From the NCBI GenBank assembly GCA_016303065.1, contig JAEDMJ010000026.1:1-26987 (forward strand): a stretch of DNA of 26,987 bases, written 5' to 3'. Shown piece after piece: positions 15,085 to 23,328 of the stretch. A model generated the notes under the pieces. The model was not told where the DNA came from, searched no databases, and saw only the letters and a program-made list of their open reading frames with translations. Position 1 is the first letter of the stretch. Each line of letters starts with the position of its first letter. Made by a program: the position numbers and the translations under genes. Origin of the DNA: Clostridiales bacterium. GTDB lineage: Bacteria > Bacillota > Clostridia > Oscillospirales > QAMX01.

Positions 15085-15555
15085 ATGATAATCATCGAAA
15101 TGGAAAACGGCAAGAAGATCTCCCTGGAGCTTTGCCCCGAGTACGCCCCCATCAGCTGTGAGAACTTTGAAAAGCTTGTCGAGAGCGGCTTTTACGACGG
15201 ACTCATCTTCCACCGCGTCATCAAGGGCTTCATGATTCAGGGCGGCGACCCGAAGGGCACCGGAATGGGCGGCCCCGGCTGGAACATAAAGGGAGAGTTC
15301 AAGTCCAACGGCGTTGACAACCCCCTCAGCCACACCCGCGGCGTTCTCTCCATGGCCCGCGCTTCCGACCCGGACTCCGCCGGATCCCAGTTCTTCATCG
15401 TCCACGAGGATTCCCTCTTCCTTGACGGAGATTACGCCGCTTTCGGCCGCGTTGTCGACGGTATGGACGTTGTGGATGAGATCGCCGAAACTTCCACCGA
15501 TTACCGCGACAGACCCCGCAAGGAACAGAAAATGAAGAGAGTATACAAGGTCTGA
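15085..15555 (+). CDS. Cyclophilin-type peptidyl-prolyl cis-trans isomerase
   Basis: This 156-residue single-domain cyclophilin catalyses cis-trans isomerisation of peptide bonds before proline. The active-site pattern is intact: FHRVIKGFMIQGGDP with Arg44, Phe49, Met50 and Gln52, and GSQFFI with Gln102 and Phe104. The histidine usually found after LDG (LDGxHxxFG) is Tyr here (LDGDYAAFG), and the tryptophan that confers cyclosporin binding in human CypA is replaced by Leu, as in many bacterial forms. There is no signal peptide, so it is cytosolic. The start is ATG with CGGAG about 9 bases upstream. It has its own promoter and terminator and shows no tie to the lipid-type operon before it. Confidence 0.96.
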   Translation: MIIIEMENGKKISLELCPEYAPISCENFEKLVESGFYDGLIFHRVIKGFMIQGGDPKGTGMGGPGWNIKGEFKSNGVDNPLSHTRGVLSMARASDPDSAGSQFFIVHEDSLFLDGDYAAFGRVVDGMDVVDEIAETSTDYRDRPRKEQKMKRVYKV

Positions 15556-15588
15556 GCACAAAATAATAAAATCAAGGCATAAAACTCG

Positions 15589-15624
15589 CCCCGCCGGATG
15601 GTTTTCGTCCGGCGGGGATTTTGT
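15589..15624 (+). terminator. Intrinsic terminator after the cyclophilin gene
   Basis: A 10-bp perfect GC stem (15589-15598 with 15608-15617), nine-base loop and an ATTTTGT tail, 33 bases after the stop codon. Confidence 0.85.
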
Positions 15625-16144
15625 ATATACCCGGACCGGAAGCATAAACGTCAGCAGTAAATCCGCTGTACCTTTTTCTCAATCCGCCGGTTTTTACTAA
15701 ACAAGTTTTTTAAATATATCATTTCTCCGCACTGTTAAACCCGCGTCTGCAGGGCAATTTTCCGGCGCAACCCGCATTTTCTTCAAAAAAAAAGCAAAAA
15801 AACACTTGACACGCCCTATAAAGTTATGATACATTATATTCAGAGCAGGAAATGATCTATGGACAAAGGGGGATGATCGCCATGGTTTTCGACAATTTAA
15901 TTGCCATGTCGGATGCCCGTCTTAAAACAGCCTTTGTCATTTCGTGAGCCTTGCCCCATGATTGACTTTTCAGCGGCCCCCCTTTTTTTACAGTATCCAA
16001 CATGGCAGTTAAAAGCCCCGGTTTGGATGCTGTGTTTTTATGTGCGGCATTTGCGGGCAAAACCGGCAAATGCCGCGGGGATAATGGAAAAAACGGAAAC
16101 TGTTCACTGTTGAACTGAAATATGATAAAAAGGGGAGGATTAAA
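15618..16144 (+). other. Long intergenic stretch with promoter-like boxes and a hairpin, no convincing gene
   Basis: Some 500 bases before the exported-protein gene. A tiny frame with a good site (GGGGG, ATG 15882, 21 codons, stop at 15945-15947) is the only candidate small peptide. An 11-bp perfect hairpin (16044-16054 with 16066-16076) lacks a U-tail. A small dyad GTTCA-CTGT-TGAAC lies at 16102-16115. Longer open frames here lack ribosome sites and coding character. Confidence 0.5.
15806..15835 (+). promoter_or_regulatory. Candidate promoter for the exported-protein gene, long leader
   Basis: TTGACA at 15806-15811 and TACATT at 15830-15835 with an 18-base spacer; an overlapping TATGAT is only 13 bases away. 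If used for the gene at 16145, the leader would be about 300 bases. Confidence 0.5.
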
Positions 16145-17059
16145 ATGAACAAAAAGAAAAAGAAACTTGTCATCTGGGCTTTGGCGGCATTGCTCGTGAT
16201 CGCGCTCGGAGTTTCCGCCGCAGTGTTTGCCGCGGCACACAAAAAAGAGCTCTATCTTTTCTCTCTTGACGCGCACGAAAACCTGACCGCAGACTACGGC
16301 TTCAGGGAGGGCTTCTCTCTCAAAATGGAGGACGGAAAAGTCGCCGTTTACGCGAAGATTGAAGGCGCAAAGAGTGAAAAGGTACAGAAATTCCTCGGAG
16401 ACGCCATAGACGGCCCACTGCCGTACAAGTACTATCATTTCGGCTCGTCTGCGGATTTCGACCATGTCATACGCTGGGACGTGAACGGGTATTCCCTTTA
16501 CGAATTCACACAGTATTTGACCGATACCGAAAATCTTCCCTCCGGAGTGAATGCGTTCGCAGCCGCCGGCGCTGACGTCTCTGAATTCACCTGGGGATAT
16601 CTTCTCGAAAACATATACGGTGTCAGGAGCGCGGACGACATCAAATGTATCGTCGTCTCCCCGGAGACCGGGCTTTCTTCCGACAAAAGCGTCGGGCGTT
16701 ACCTAAAGATCGGATACAGAACTCTTTCAGACAAAAAGACGGAGGAGCTTTACTCCCTGCTTGCCGACGTGAAATTTGATCCGGTCCCCGACCCGGTATC
16801 ATATGGCCGGTACCAGGAAGACATTCGGTTTGAATTCGATTTCCCCGCAAAGGACGGCGAAACGGAAATCGACGCCGCGAAAAAATACGCGGGGAGAAAG
16901 ATCACCATTGTTTTCTCTGACGGCGACGTTCTGACCGGCTGTCTTTACAACGGAAGCTACGGGACGGTTGTGTTGAACGGCTCTTATGAAGCCGGCGGCA
17001 TGGCAATTCTTCCCGAAGAGACCGCAAAGAGTCTGAACGGACTTCTCAAAATCAAATAG
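16145..17059 (+). CDS. Membrane-anchored or exported protein of unknown function
   Basis: I do not recognise this 304-residue protein. A lysine-rich start (MNKKKKKL) and a hydrophobic helix at about residues 8-30 ending in AAVFAAAHKK form a signal anchor or signal peptide. The rest is soluble, mixed alpha/beta, with acidic and aromatic residues and no cysteine pattern or known active-site motif. The C-terminal part (about 244-300) reads like a small beta domain (KITIVFSDGDVLTGCLYNGSYG). The start is ATG 16145 with GGGGAGG about 8 bases upstream. It is alone between terminators at 15589 and 17082. Related proteins in clostridia are usually annotated hypothetical; no role is proposed. Confidence 0.8.
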   Translation: MNKKKKKLVIWALAALLVIALGVSAAVFAAAHKKELYLFSLDAHENLTADYGFREGFSLKMEDGKVAVYAKIEGAKSEKVQKFLGDAIDGPLPYKYYHFGSSADFDHVIRWDVNGYSLYEFTQYLTDTENLPSGVNAFAAAGADVSEFTWGYLLENIYGVRSADDIKCIVVSPETGLSSDKSVGRYLKIGYRTLSDKKTEELYSLLADVKFDPVPDPVSYGRYQEDIRFEFDFPAKDGETEIDAAKKYAGRKITIVFSDGDVLTGCLYNGSYGTVVLNGSYEAGGMAILPEETAKSLNGLLKIK

Positions 17060-17081
17060 ATAAGCAGACACGGACACATCA

Positions 17082-17120
17082 AAAACCGTCCGGAATACCC
17101 AGAGTATTCCGGACGGTTTT
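17082..17120. terminator. Bidirectional terminator between the exported-protein gene and the MFS gene
   Basis: A perfect 17-bp stem (17082-17098 with 17104-17120) around a five-base loop, with A-run and T-run at the two outer ends. It lies between convergent genes. Confidence 0.92.
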
Positions 17121-17138
17121 CAGCTGTCAGGTACAAAT

Positions 17139-18485
17139 TCAAGCGTTTTCCTTTCCGCCAATCTTCAGTTCGGCCCGGTGGAACCTTCCGCCCAAAACCG
17201 CCACGACGATGAAACCGACGCCCTGCAGTCCCAAAAGCAGCTGCACGGAGTTGAAAGACATCCCGAACACCCTGAGAGCAGAACCCTCCATGACCGCAAC
17301 CAAGGCGGTTCCGAGCATCATGGCTACGAAGTTTGCAAAATTGGCCGCAAGCTGGTAAAAAGAAACGAAATTGTCGCGGTCCTTTTCCGGCATATACATA
17401 AGGTGGAGATTCGACGCTGTGACGCTGAGGCCGACGCCGATAAAGTGCTGGATCAGACGCACTACCCAGAAAAGCCAGATGCTGTTGTCCGCCGTAATGA
17501 ACATATAAAGGAAGTATGTGGCAGAGAGCATGAAAATCGACATCGAAAAAGACGGAATCCAGCCTTTCAGCCGTATCTGCTTTTGCCAGAAAGCGGAGAA
17601 AAAGATGAAGAAAATCGTGTACAGGGCGTTCACGCCGTAGATCATCGAATAGGTCACGTTCACTTCGCTCAGCAGAAACGCGTTTATGACCGAACCTGAA
17701 AGGTTCGTGAACATCGCATATCCGCAGTAAAGACCGATCGCCCCGAGAAACATCTTGTTGCCCATCGGAGCTCTTATGACGTCGATCACCTTTGTGCGCA
17801 CACTGTTCATTGGGTAAGCGTATTCCTTCGGCAGGGCAAGCACGACGCAGTCCGCAACCGCAAAAACAAACGCCACCACGCGCAGGGCGATGATTATGGT
17901 CATCTCATGCTCCGTTCCGCTCAAAGCGTCCGCAGCAAAGCTGACCCCAACGACAAGGGTGTTCACCACAAGCGAAGTCAGAAACTGACTCTGCGTGAAA
18001 AAGCCCGCCCGGACACGGTCCGGAAGAAAGTTCCAATGCCACACGGAGTATCCCGGACTGAAAAGAAAGTTTATCACGTTTGCAACAAACATCAGAACGG
18101 CAAAGCACACGATCTTCGCCGTCTGTCCGGAAACGATCATGGGCATGACAGTCACGCCCATGATCGATATGGCGTAGTACGCAAGCCGGGAGAAAAACAG
18201 CACAAACCGCCTTTTTTTGAACTTTGAAAGGACGCTCGGAGATAAAATCGTAAACAGGCTTGCAATGTACGGAATAAATGTGATTATTCCGATATTTGTA
18301 AGGTTTATACCGTATTCAAGCAAAAAAGCGCTGTAAAAAGCGCCGCCTGAAAGGTTTACGGCGATTGAGTTCACGATACCCGAAGTCAGCATGCAAAGCC
18401 GGCCTCTTGACCTTTCGTCCCTGTCAAAAAAGAGCTCCCGGTATTGAAGCTTTACCGATTCCAAAGAAAACATTCCCTTTTTCAT
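17139..18485 (-). CDS. Major facilitator superfamily transporter
   Basis: This 448-residue polytopic membrane protein has about 12 hydrophobic segments in two groups split near residue 225, as in MFS carriers. A cytosolic N-terminal tail of about 35 residues precedes the first helix, and basic loops (SKFKKRRF; QKQIRLKGW) mark cytosolic sides. It lacks the sharply defined drug-exporter motifs, and the substrate is not predictable. The start is ATG 18485 with a modest GGATGGG site 5-6 bases upstream; ATG four codons later is less well placed. It is alone, with a perfect promoter at 18535-18563 and the shared terminator at 17082-17120. Confidence 0.85.
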   Translation of the reverse strand: MKKGMFSLESVKLQYRELFFDRDERSRGRLCMLTSGIVNSIAVNLSGGAFYSAFLLEYGINLTNIGIITFIPYIASLFTILSPSVLSKFKKRRFVLFFSRLAYYAISIMGVTVMPMIVSGQTAKIVCFAVLMFVANVINFLFSPGYSVWHWNFLPDRVRAGFFTQSQFLTSLVVNTLVVGVSFAADALSGTEHEMTIIIALRVVAFVFAVADCVVLALPKEYAYPMNSVRTKVIDVIRAPMGNKMFLGAIGLYCGYAMFTNLSGSVINAFLLSEVNVTYSMIYGVNALYTIFFIFFSAFWQKQIRLKGWIPSFSMSIFMLSATYFLYMFITADNSIWLFWVVRLIQHFIGVGLSVTASNLHLMYMPEKDRDNFVSFYQLAANFANFVAMMLGTALVAVMEGSALRVFGMSFNSVQLLLGLQGVGFIVVAVLGGRFHRAELKIGGKENA

Positions 18486-18534
18486 TGCGTCCCATCCTGG
18501 CTCTGTGTTGTTTTACGGCACACTGTCAAAGTCC

Positions 18535-18563
18535 ATTATAAACCACGAAACTTCGCCTGTCAA
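18535..18563 (-). promoter_or_regulatory. Consensus promoter for the MFS gene
   Basis: A perfect TTGACA (18563-18558), 17-base spacer and perfect TATAAT (18540-18535) on the minus strand, about 50 bases before the ATG at 18485. Confidence 0.9.
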
Positions 18564-18755
18564 TACGCGGCAGGCCCATTATTTTTCCCCGTTTCCTCCC
18601 TTCGGAATTTTCCGGTCAAAGCGTTTTTTCACATAGTCTTCTCACGGTTTTCGTCAAAAAAAACGCCCCTCCCGTTCTGCGCGGAAGGCCGTATTTTTTC
18701 CTTTTCGCCGGTTTTTCTCTTCACGGAGCCTTTGAAAAGCTTTGTTCGCAGCCGT

Positions 18756-18810
18756 CCCAAAAAAGTGCAGCGTTCCGAAAAACTTTTCGGAACGCTGCAC
18801 TTTTTTTGGG
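18756..18810. terminator. Strong bidirectional hairpin terminator after the ROK kinase gene
   Basis: A stem of roughly 25 bp (about 18756-18781 with 18784-18810) has the core GTGCAGCGTTCCG and flanking A-run/T-run. It begins 19 bases after the minus-strand stop of the ROK gene. The 190 bases between it and the MFS promoter (18564-18755) hold nothing I recognise. Confidence 0.92.
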
Positions 18811-18828
18811 CAGTTAAAACCCTGCGGT

Positions 18829-19791
18829 TTATTTTCCGAGCATGGCGGCGCCGACGATTCCGGCGTTGTTTCCAAGCTCTGCAAGCTTGACTTCGGTCTG
18901 GCGCAGATCGGCAATGGTCCGGGTATAGATCTGCTCGCTGACAAGCTTCCTGACCGGATTCATGAGGCGGTCGCCTTCGTGGCTGACGCCTCCGCCGATA
19001 CAGAACACTTCCGGCTGGAAAATATTGATTACGGTTGCAATTCCGGAAGCGAGATACTCCTCGTAGGCATTGGTGACGGAAAGGGCGAGCTCATCCCCTT
19101 CCTTTGCGGCAAGATACGCGGTGCGTCCGCTGACGTTTTCGATCTTTCCGTCCTTGACGACCTTCCAGAGAAGGCTCTTCTTCTCGGTGTCGGTCTTCAT
19201 GGCGTCGACAGTCATGTTTATAAGGCCTGTCGCGGAGGAATACGCCTCCCAGCAGCCCTTTCTGCCGCAGGAGCACTGTCTGCCGTCCTTGACGATGACG
19301 GAATGTCCGATCTCGCCGCCCGCGCCGTTGAATCCGGCGTAGATCTTTTTGTCGATGATGATGCCGCCGCCGAGACCGGTTCCGAGGGTTATCATAATGG
19401 CGTGGCGGGCGTTTTTGGCCGCGCCGGCATAGGCTTCGCCAAGGGCGGCGCAGTTCGCGTCGTTTCCGAGATAGACGGGAACGTCAAAAGTTTCGCGGAA
19501 AATTTTGGCCGCGGGAGTGTTGAAAAACCTGATATTATTGGCGTAGGCGATAATTCCGTTTTCAGAGTCGATGGTGCCGGGGGCGCCGATGCCGACCCAT
19601 TGGATGTCGGCGGTGTCCACATTGTTCTCCTTGCAGAGGTCAAGGGCAAGCTCCGCCATGGCTTTGACAATCTCCTCACCGGTGCGCACGTCGGCACAGG
19701 TGGGCACGCTCTTGGAAGCGATAATCTCGCACTCGTCGTTGACGAGTCCGGCGGCAATATTCGTGCCGCCCAGGTCGATGCCTATGTACAT
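18829..19791 (-). CDS. ROK-family sugar kinase, glucokinase-like
   Basis: This 320-residue cytosolic kinase phosphorylates a hexose, probably glucose, with ATP. It shows the ATP-binding YIGIDLGGTN at the N-terminus, the catalytic Asp111 in LGNDANCAALGE, the phosphate loop TLGTGLGGGI, and the ROK zinc site His163 plus CSCGRKGCWEAY (Cys173, 175 and 180). The start ATG 19791 matches family N-termini and follows AAAGGAAAGG; the frame is open 18 codons further, but without support. It is the last gene after the decarboxylase operon, separated by a hairpin at 19831-19873, and no promoter is visible in the 88-base gap, so it may depend on read-through. Confidence 0.92.
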   Translation of the reverse strand: MYIGIDLGGTNIAAGLVNDECEIIASKSVPTCADVRTGEEIVKAMAELALDLCKENNVDTADIQWVGIGAPGTIDSENGIIAYANNIRFFNTPAAKIFRETFDVPVYLGNDANCAALGEAYAGAAKNARHAIMITLGTGLGGGIIIDKKIYAGFNGAGGEIGHSVIVKDGRQCSCGRKGCWEAYSSATGLINMTVDAMKTDTEKKSLLWKVVKDGKIENVSGRTAYLAAKEGDELALSVTNAYEEYLASGIATVINIFQPEVFCIGGGVSHEGDRLMNPVRKLVSEQIYTRTIADLRQTEVKLAELGNNAGIVGAAMLGK

Positions 19792-19830
19792 AATAAATCC
19801 AAACCTTTCCTTTTTCGTTAAGAAAGCGAA

Positions 19831-19873
19831 GATCTCCGTCCCCACGGAAATGTATTTCCTGAGGACGGAGGTC
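19831..19873 (-). terminator. Hairpin between oadA and the ROK kinase gene, possible partial terminator
   Basis: An 11-bp stem (19831-19841 with 19863-19873, one G-U) with an inner GGAAA/TTTCC stem. The minus-strand tail ATCTTCGCTTTCTT is only partly T-rich, so it may reduce rather than stop transcription into the ROK gene. Confidence 0.6.
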
Positions 19874-19879
19874 GGTCAA

Positions 19880-21271
19880 TCAGACGTTGTGGACCTTTGC
19901 GTCTCTGTCGCCGCGGGCGGAGTCGACGCCGTACTTTCCGGCTTTGCGGAACTCGAAGTACTTTGTCGCGACCTTGTCAAACAGCGCGTAGGACAGGACG
20001 TCCTCGTCCTGCTCGATATAGTCCTTGATCTGGGCACGGAACTTGTCGAGCTCGTTGGGGATATCGTCGGCGGGACGGTGGGTGATGGGCTCGGCGTCTC
20101 CGATGATCTGCTTGCGGAACTCGTCGGAAATCGGGGCCGGAGTCTGGCCGTACTCACCGCGGACAAGCCCGCGGAACTCCTTGGTGACCTGCTTGTACTT
20201 GCCGAACAGAACGTTCATGACGGCCTGCGAGCCGACGATCTGGGAAGTAGGCGTGACAAGCGGCGGATAACCGGCGTCTCTGCGGACGTTCGGGACTTCG
20301 GCAAGAACCTCGTCCAGCTTGTCGGCCTTTCCGGCCTGCTTGAGCTGGGAGATGAGGTTGGACATCATGCCGCCGGGGATCTGGTAGAGCAGGGTGTTGA
20401 CGTCGACGCCCAGGCTCTTGGGATCGAGAAGACCGCTCTTGAGGTATTCCACGCGGAGGGGGGCAAAGTAATCGCGAACCTTGTTGAGCTTGGTCATGTC
20501 GAGGCCGCAGTCATACGGGGTGCCTTCAAAGGTCTTGACGATCGGCTCGGTGGCGGGCTGAGAAGTGCCCAGAGCCATCGGGGAGATGGCGCAGTCGACG
20601 ACGTCGACGCCGGCCTCAATTGCCTTCATATAGGCCATCGAAGCGGTGCCGGCAGTGTAGTGCATGTGAAGCTGAATCGGGATCTTGACAGTCTCCTTGA
20701 GAGCCTTGACAAGTTCCTCTGCGGTGTAGGGCAGAAGCAGACCGGCCATATCCTTGATGCAGATGGAGTCGGCTCCCATCTCCTCAAGCTCCTTGGCAAG
20801 CTTCGTGAAAGCTTCGGTGGAGTGATAGGGGCTGATGGTATAGGAAATGCAGGCCTGGACGTGACCCTTTTCCTTGATGGCCGCTTTGATGGCGGTCTTG
20901 AGGTTGCGCGGGTCGTTGAGCGCGTCGAAAATACGGATTATGTCGATGCCGTTGGCAATTGACTTCTGAACGAAATATTCGACAACATCGTCGGCATAGT
21001 GTCTGTAACCGAGAATATTCTGGCCTCTGAAAAGCATCTGAAGCTTTGTCTTTTTGGCTCTCTCTCTGATCTTGCGAAGTCTCTCCCACGGATCCTCGTT
21101 CAAAAAGCGAAGGCAGGAGTCAAAGGTCGCGCCGCCCCAGCACTCCAGAGAATGATATCCGACGTCGTCCAGAAGCTCGACAGCGCCGAGTATCTGGGGA
21201 GTCGTCATTCTCGTGGCGATAAGAGACTGGTGAGCGTCTCTGAGGACGGTCTCTGTTATTTTAAATCCCAT
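19880..21271 (-). CDS. oadA: OadA/5S-type carboxyltransferase subunit, without biotin domain
   Basis: This 463-residue enzyme transfers CO2 between oxaloacetate/pyruvate and biotin. The family start ITETVLRDAHQSLIATRM, the CWGGATFD motif, MLFRGQN, the carbamyl-lysine region CIKDMAG and the metal-binding HMHYTAGTASM are all present. Klebsiella-type OadA is near 590 residues with a C-terminal biotinyl domain. This one stops before such a domain, so it must use the separate carrier encoded at 22492-22887. It resembles PycB-like or transcarboxylase 5S subunits in size. The ATG follows AAAGGAGG in a 26-base gap after oadB. It acts at the cytosolic face of the OadB pump. Confidence 0.93.
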   Translation of the reverse strand: MGFKITETVLRDAHQSLIATRMTTPQILGAVELLDDVGYHSLECWGGATFDSCLRFLNEDPWERLRKIRERAKKTKLQMLFRGQNILGYRHYADDVVEYFVQKSIANGIDIIRIFDALNDPRNLKTAIKAAIKEKGHVQACISYTISPYHSTEAFTKLAKELEEMGADSICIKDMAGLLLPYTAEELVKALKETVKIPIQLHMHYTAGTASMAYMKAIEAGVDVVDCAISPMALGTSQPATEPIVKTFEGTPYDCGLDMTKLNKVRDYFAPLRVEYLKSGLLDPKSLGVDVNTLLYQIPGGMMSNLISQLKQAGKADKLDEVLAEVPNVRRDAGYPPLVTPTSQIVGSQAVMNVLFGKYKQVTKEFRGLVRGEYGQTPAPISDEFRKQIIGDAEPITHRPADDIPNELDKFRAQIKDYIEQDEDVLSYALFDKVATKYFEFRKAGKYGVDSARGDRDAKVHNV

Positions 21272-21297
21272 GTGAATTTAATCCTCCTTTAAAAGTG

Positions 21298-22476
21298 TCA
21301 GCCGCCGAATCTGGAAAGGAAAACGCCGGCCGCAACAGCGGAACCGATAACACCGGCAACGTTCGGACCCATGGCGTGCATGAGCAGGAAGTTGGTCGGG
21401 TCTTCCTTCTGTCCGACTGTCTGCGCAACGCGGGCTGCCATCGGAACGGCGGAAACGCCGGCCGAACCGATAAGCGGGTTGATCTTGCCCTTGGTGATCC
21501 AGCACATGAGCTTGCCCAGAAGCAGGCCGCCGACAGTGCCGCCGCAGAAAGCGATAAGGCCAATGGCGATGATCATCAGAGTCTTGAGGGAGAGGAAGCT
21601 CTCCGCAGTGGCGGTAGCGCCGACGGTAAGACCCAGCATGATGGTTATGATGTTGCACAGCTCGTTCTGAGCAGTCTTGGAAAGACGCTCGGTGACTCCG
21701 GACTCCTTGAACAGGTTGCCCAGCATAAGGGCGCCGACAAGTGTCGCGGCATCGGGAAGAACAAGGGCAACGATCAGAGTGACGTATATCGGGAAGATCA
21801 CTCGCTCAAGCTTCGAAACCGGACGGAGGTTCGCCATGCGGATCCGGCGTTCCTTCTTGGTGGTCAGAAGCTTCATAAACGGCGGCTGGATGATCGGGAT
21901 AAGCGCCATGTAGGAGTAAGCCGCAACGGCTATCGGGCCGAGAAGTTCGGGAGCCAGCGTCTTGGTGACGAAGATGGCCGTCGGGCCGTCGGCGCCGCCG
22001 ATGATGCCGATTGCAGCGGCCTCGTTGAGATTAAAGCCGCAGAACAGGGCAATGAAGAAGGCGACGAAAACGCCGAGCTGCGCCGCAGCGCCCAAAAGCA
22101 GGCTCTTGGGGTTTGCGATAAGGGGCGAGAAGTCCGTCATCGCGCCGACGCCCATGAAGATGAGCGGCGGATAAATACCGAGTTTTACACCGAGATAAAG
22201 GATGTCGAGAAGTCCGCCTTCGTGGAGAACATCACCGTAGTTAATTTCCGTTCCCTGGAAAAGCTCCATGTGCATGATCTCCGCGCCCGGAAGATTGGTC
22301 AGCAGCATGCCGAAAGTGATCGGCAGCAGCAGCAGCGGCTCGAACTTCTTGACAATCGCCAGATAGAAGAGCACCGCGACGATGCCGTACATCACCAGGT
22401 ACTTCCATCCGCCCTCAGTGACGACCATGCGGTAAAAACCGGTCGTCTGAAGAAAATCAAGAATATTTTCAAGCAT
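21298..22476 (-). CDS. oadB: Sodium-translocating decarboxylase beta subunit OadB
   Basis: This 392-residue integral membrane protein couples decarboxylation of carboxybiotin to Na+ export. The N-terminal MVVTEGGWKYLVMYGIVAVLFYLAI and the Na+/proton site region IGIIGGADGPTAIFVT with Asp163 are hallmark features, followed by SYMALIPIIQPPFMKLLTT and the C-terminal GAVIG-type helix region. Length is normal for OadB/MmdB/GcdB. The start is ATG 22476, 15 bases after the biotin-carrier stop. It provides a membrane sodium gradient for an organism that ferments. Confidence 0.96.
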   Translation of the reverse strand: MLENILDFLQTTGFYRMVVTEGGWKYLVMYGIVAVLFYLAIVKKFEPLLLLPITFGMLLTNLPGAEIMHMELFQGTEINYGDVLHEGGLLDILYLGVKLGIYPPLIFMGVGAMTDFSPLIANPKSLLLGAAAQLGVFVAFFIALFCGFNLNEAAAIGIIGGADGPTAIFVTKTLAPELLGPIAVAAYSYMALIPIIQPPFMKLLTTKKERRIRMANLRPVSKLERVIFPIYVTLIVALVLPDAATLVGALMLGNLFKESGVTERLSKTAQNELCNIITIMLGLTVGATATAESFLSLKTLMIIAIGLIAFCGGTVGGLLLGKLMCWITKGKINPLIGSAGVSAVPMAARVAQTVGQKEDPTNFLLMHAMGPNVAGVIGSAVAAGVFLSRFGG

Positions 22477-22491
22477 CGGTCGTCACCTGTC

Positions 22492-22887
22492 TTAGGCAAT
22501 AACGACCATTGCGTCGCCGGCGTTAACCGATGCGCCCGCTGCGGCAGGGATCGCGCTGACCGTGCCGTCACAGGGGGCAAAAATCTCGTTTTCCATCTTC
22601 ATGGCCTCAAGAACGAGCAGGAGATCGCCCTTCTTGACGGCGGCGCCCACAGAAACGGCAACCTTCAGAACGGTTCCGGGCATCGGAGCTTCGACTTTGG
22701 TTCCGCCGGCAGGAACTGCGGCGGGGGCAGGCGCGGCTTTCGGGGCGGGAGCAGCCTTCGGAGCGGCGGGAGCCGGAGCTGCGGCAGGGGCGGAGGGAAC
22801 GGCAGGCGCTGCGGCAGCGGCAGCACCGAGTTCTTCGACTTCAACGTCATAGGAGGTGCCGTTTACGGTGATCCTGTATGATTTCAT
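22492..22887 (-). CDS. Biotin carboxyl carrier protein of the decarboxylase complex
   Basis: This 131-residue carrier has a short N-terminal domain (YRITVNGTSYDVEVEEL), an Ala/Pro-rich flexible linker (about 21-62), and a C-terminal biotinyl domain with the biotin site Lys97 in LEAMKMEN. It resembles MmdC/GcdC and the transcarboxylase 1.3S subunit. The swinging biotin would shuttle CO2 from one or both carboxyltransferases of the operon to OadB. ATG 22887 follows GAGAGG. Confidence 0.95.
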   Translation of the reverse strand: MKSYRITVNGTSYDVEVEELGAAAAAAPAVPSAPAAAPAPAAPKAAPAPKAAPAPAAVPAGGTKVEAPMPGTVLKVAVSVGAAVKKGDLLLVLEAMKMENEIFAPCDGTVSAIPAAAGASVNAGDAMVVIA

Positions 22888-22921
22888 TGTTATTATCCTC
22901 TCTTTTTAAGTGAATTCAGAG

Positions 22922-23317
22922 TTACTTGTTCCAATTTGTGGAACGACGAACCGAACGGATTCTCATTCTCGGAGCATTCTCTCCGCCAAAGGCGGCAATT
23001 GCGGCAGCCATTACGGCAACAAGCTCTTCATCGCTGATGCCGGACTCAACTTCCGGAGCCGGTTCTGAAACTGCGGCGGGAACCGGAGCCGAAACAGGCT
23101 CGGCGGCCTTCTTCGGAGCCTTGCTCTTTGTTGCGGCGCCGAGGATCTTGCCGACCATTGCGATGATGAACCACAGGAAGATGAGCACCGCAAAAACCGT
23201 GCCCATTCCGAGGACAAGGGTGATGAGACCTGCGTTGAGCTTTTCTCCGAGAGTCATTTCCGCTTCGGCAACGCCGGTCGAGGCCAATGCCGCCGCGGAC
23301 AGTGTCAAAAGCTTCAT
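22922..23317 (-). CDS. oadG: OadG-family gamma/delta subunit of Na+ decarboxylase
   Basis: This 131-residue protein has an N-terminal region, one membrane helix (about 29-55, AGLITLVLGMGTVFAVLIFLWF, shared by OadG/MmdD), a charged Ala/Pro/Lys linker and a small C-terminal domain (SDEELVAVMAAAIAAFGG). In the family it tethers the carboxyltransferase and carrier to OadB. The first 20 residues look like a signal peptide, placing the N-terminus outside. It begins 11 bases after the upstream carboxyltransferase gene, with TGAGG 10 bases before the ATG. Confidence 0.88.
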   Translation of the reverse strand: MKLLTLSAAALASTGVAEAEMTLGEKLNAGLITLVLGMGTVFAVLIFLWFIIAMVGKILGAATKSKAPKKAAEPVSAPVPAAVSEPAPEVESGISDEELVAVMAAAIAAFGGENAPRMRIRSVRRSTNWNK

Positions 23318-23328
23318 AGGCGTTTTCC

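Noticed and set aside
15857..16465. 202-codon minus-strand frame across the intergenic region
   Set aside because: It overlaps the start of the exported-protein gene, has no ribosome site, and contains a low-complexity Phe/His-rich stretch.
22700..22830. Repetitive GC-rich stretch in the biotin carrier gene
   Set aside because: It encodes the normal Ala/Pro linker of biotin carriers, not a DNA repeat element.
21295..22881. 528-codon plus-strand open frame opposite oadB and the biotin carrier
   Set aside because: Its protein is low-complexity and charged with no family features, while the opposite strand encodes two clear decarboxylase subunits. GC-rich third positions produce such antisense frames.
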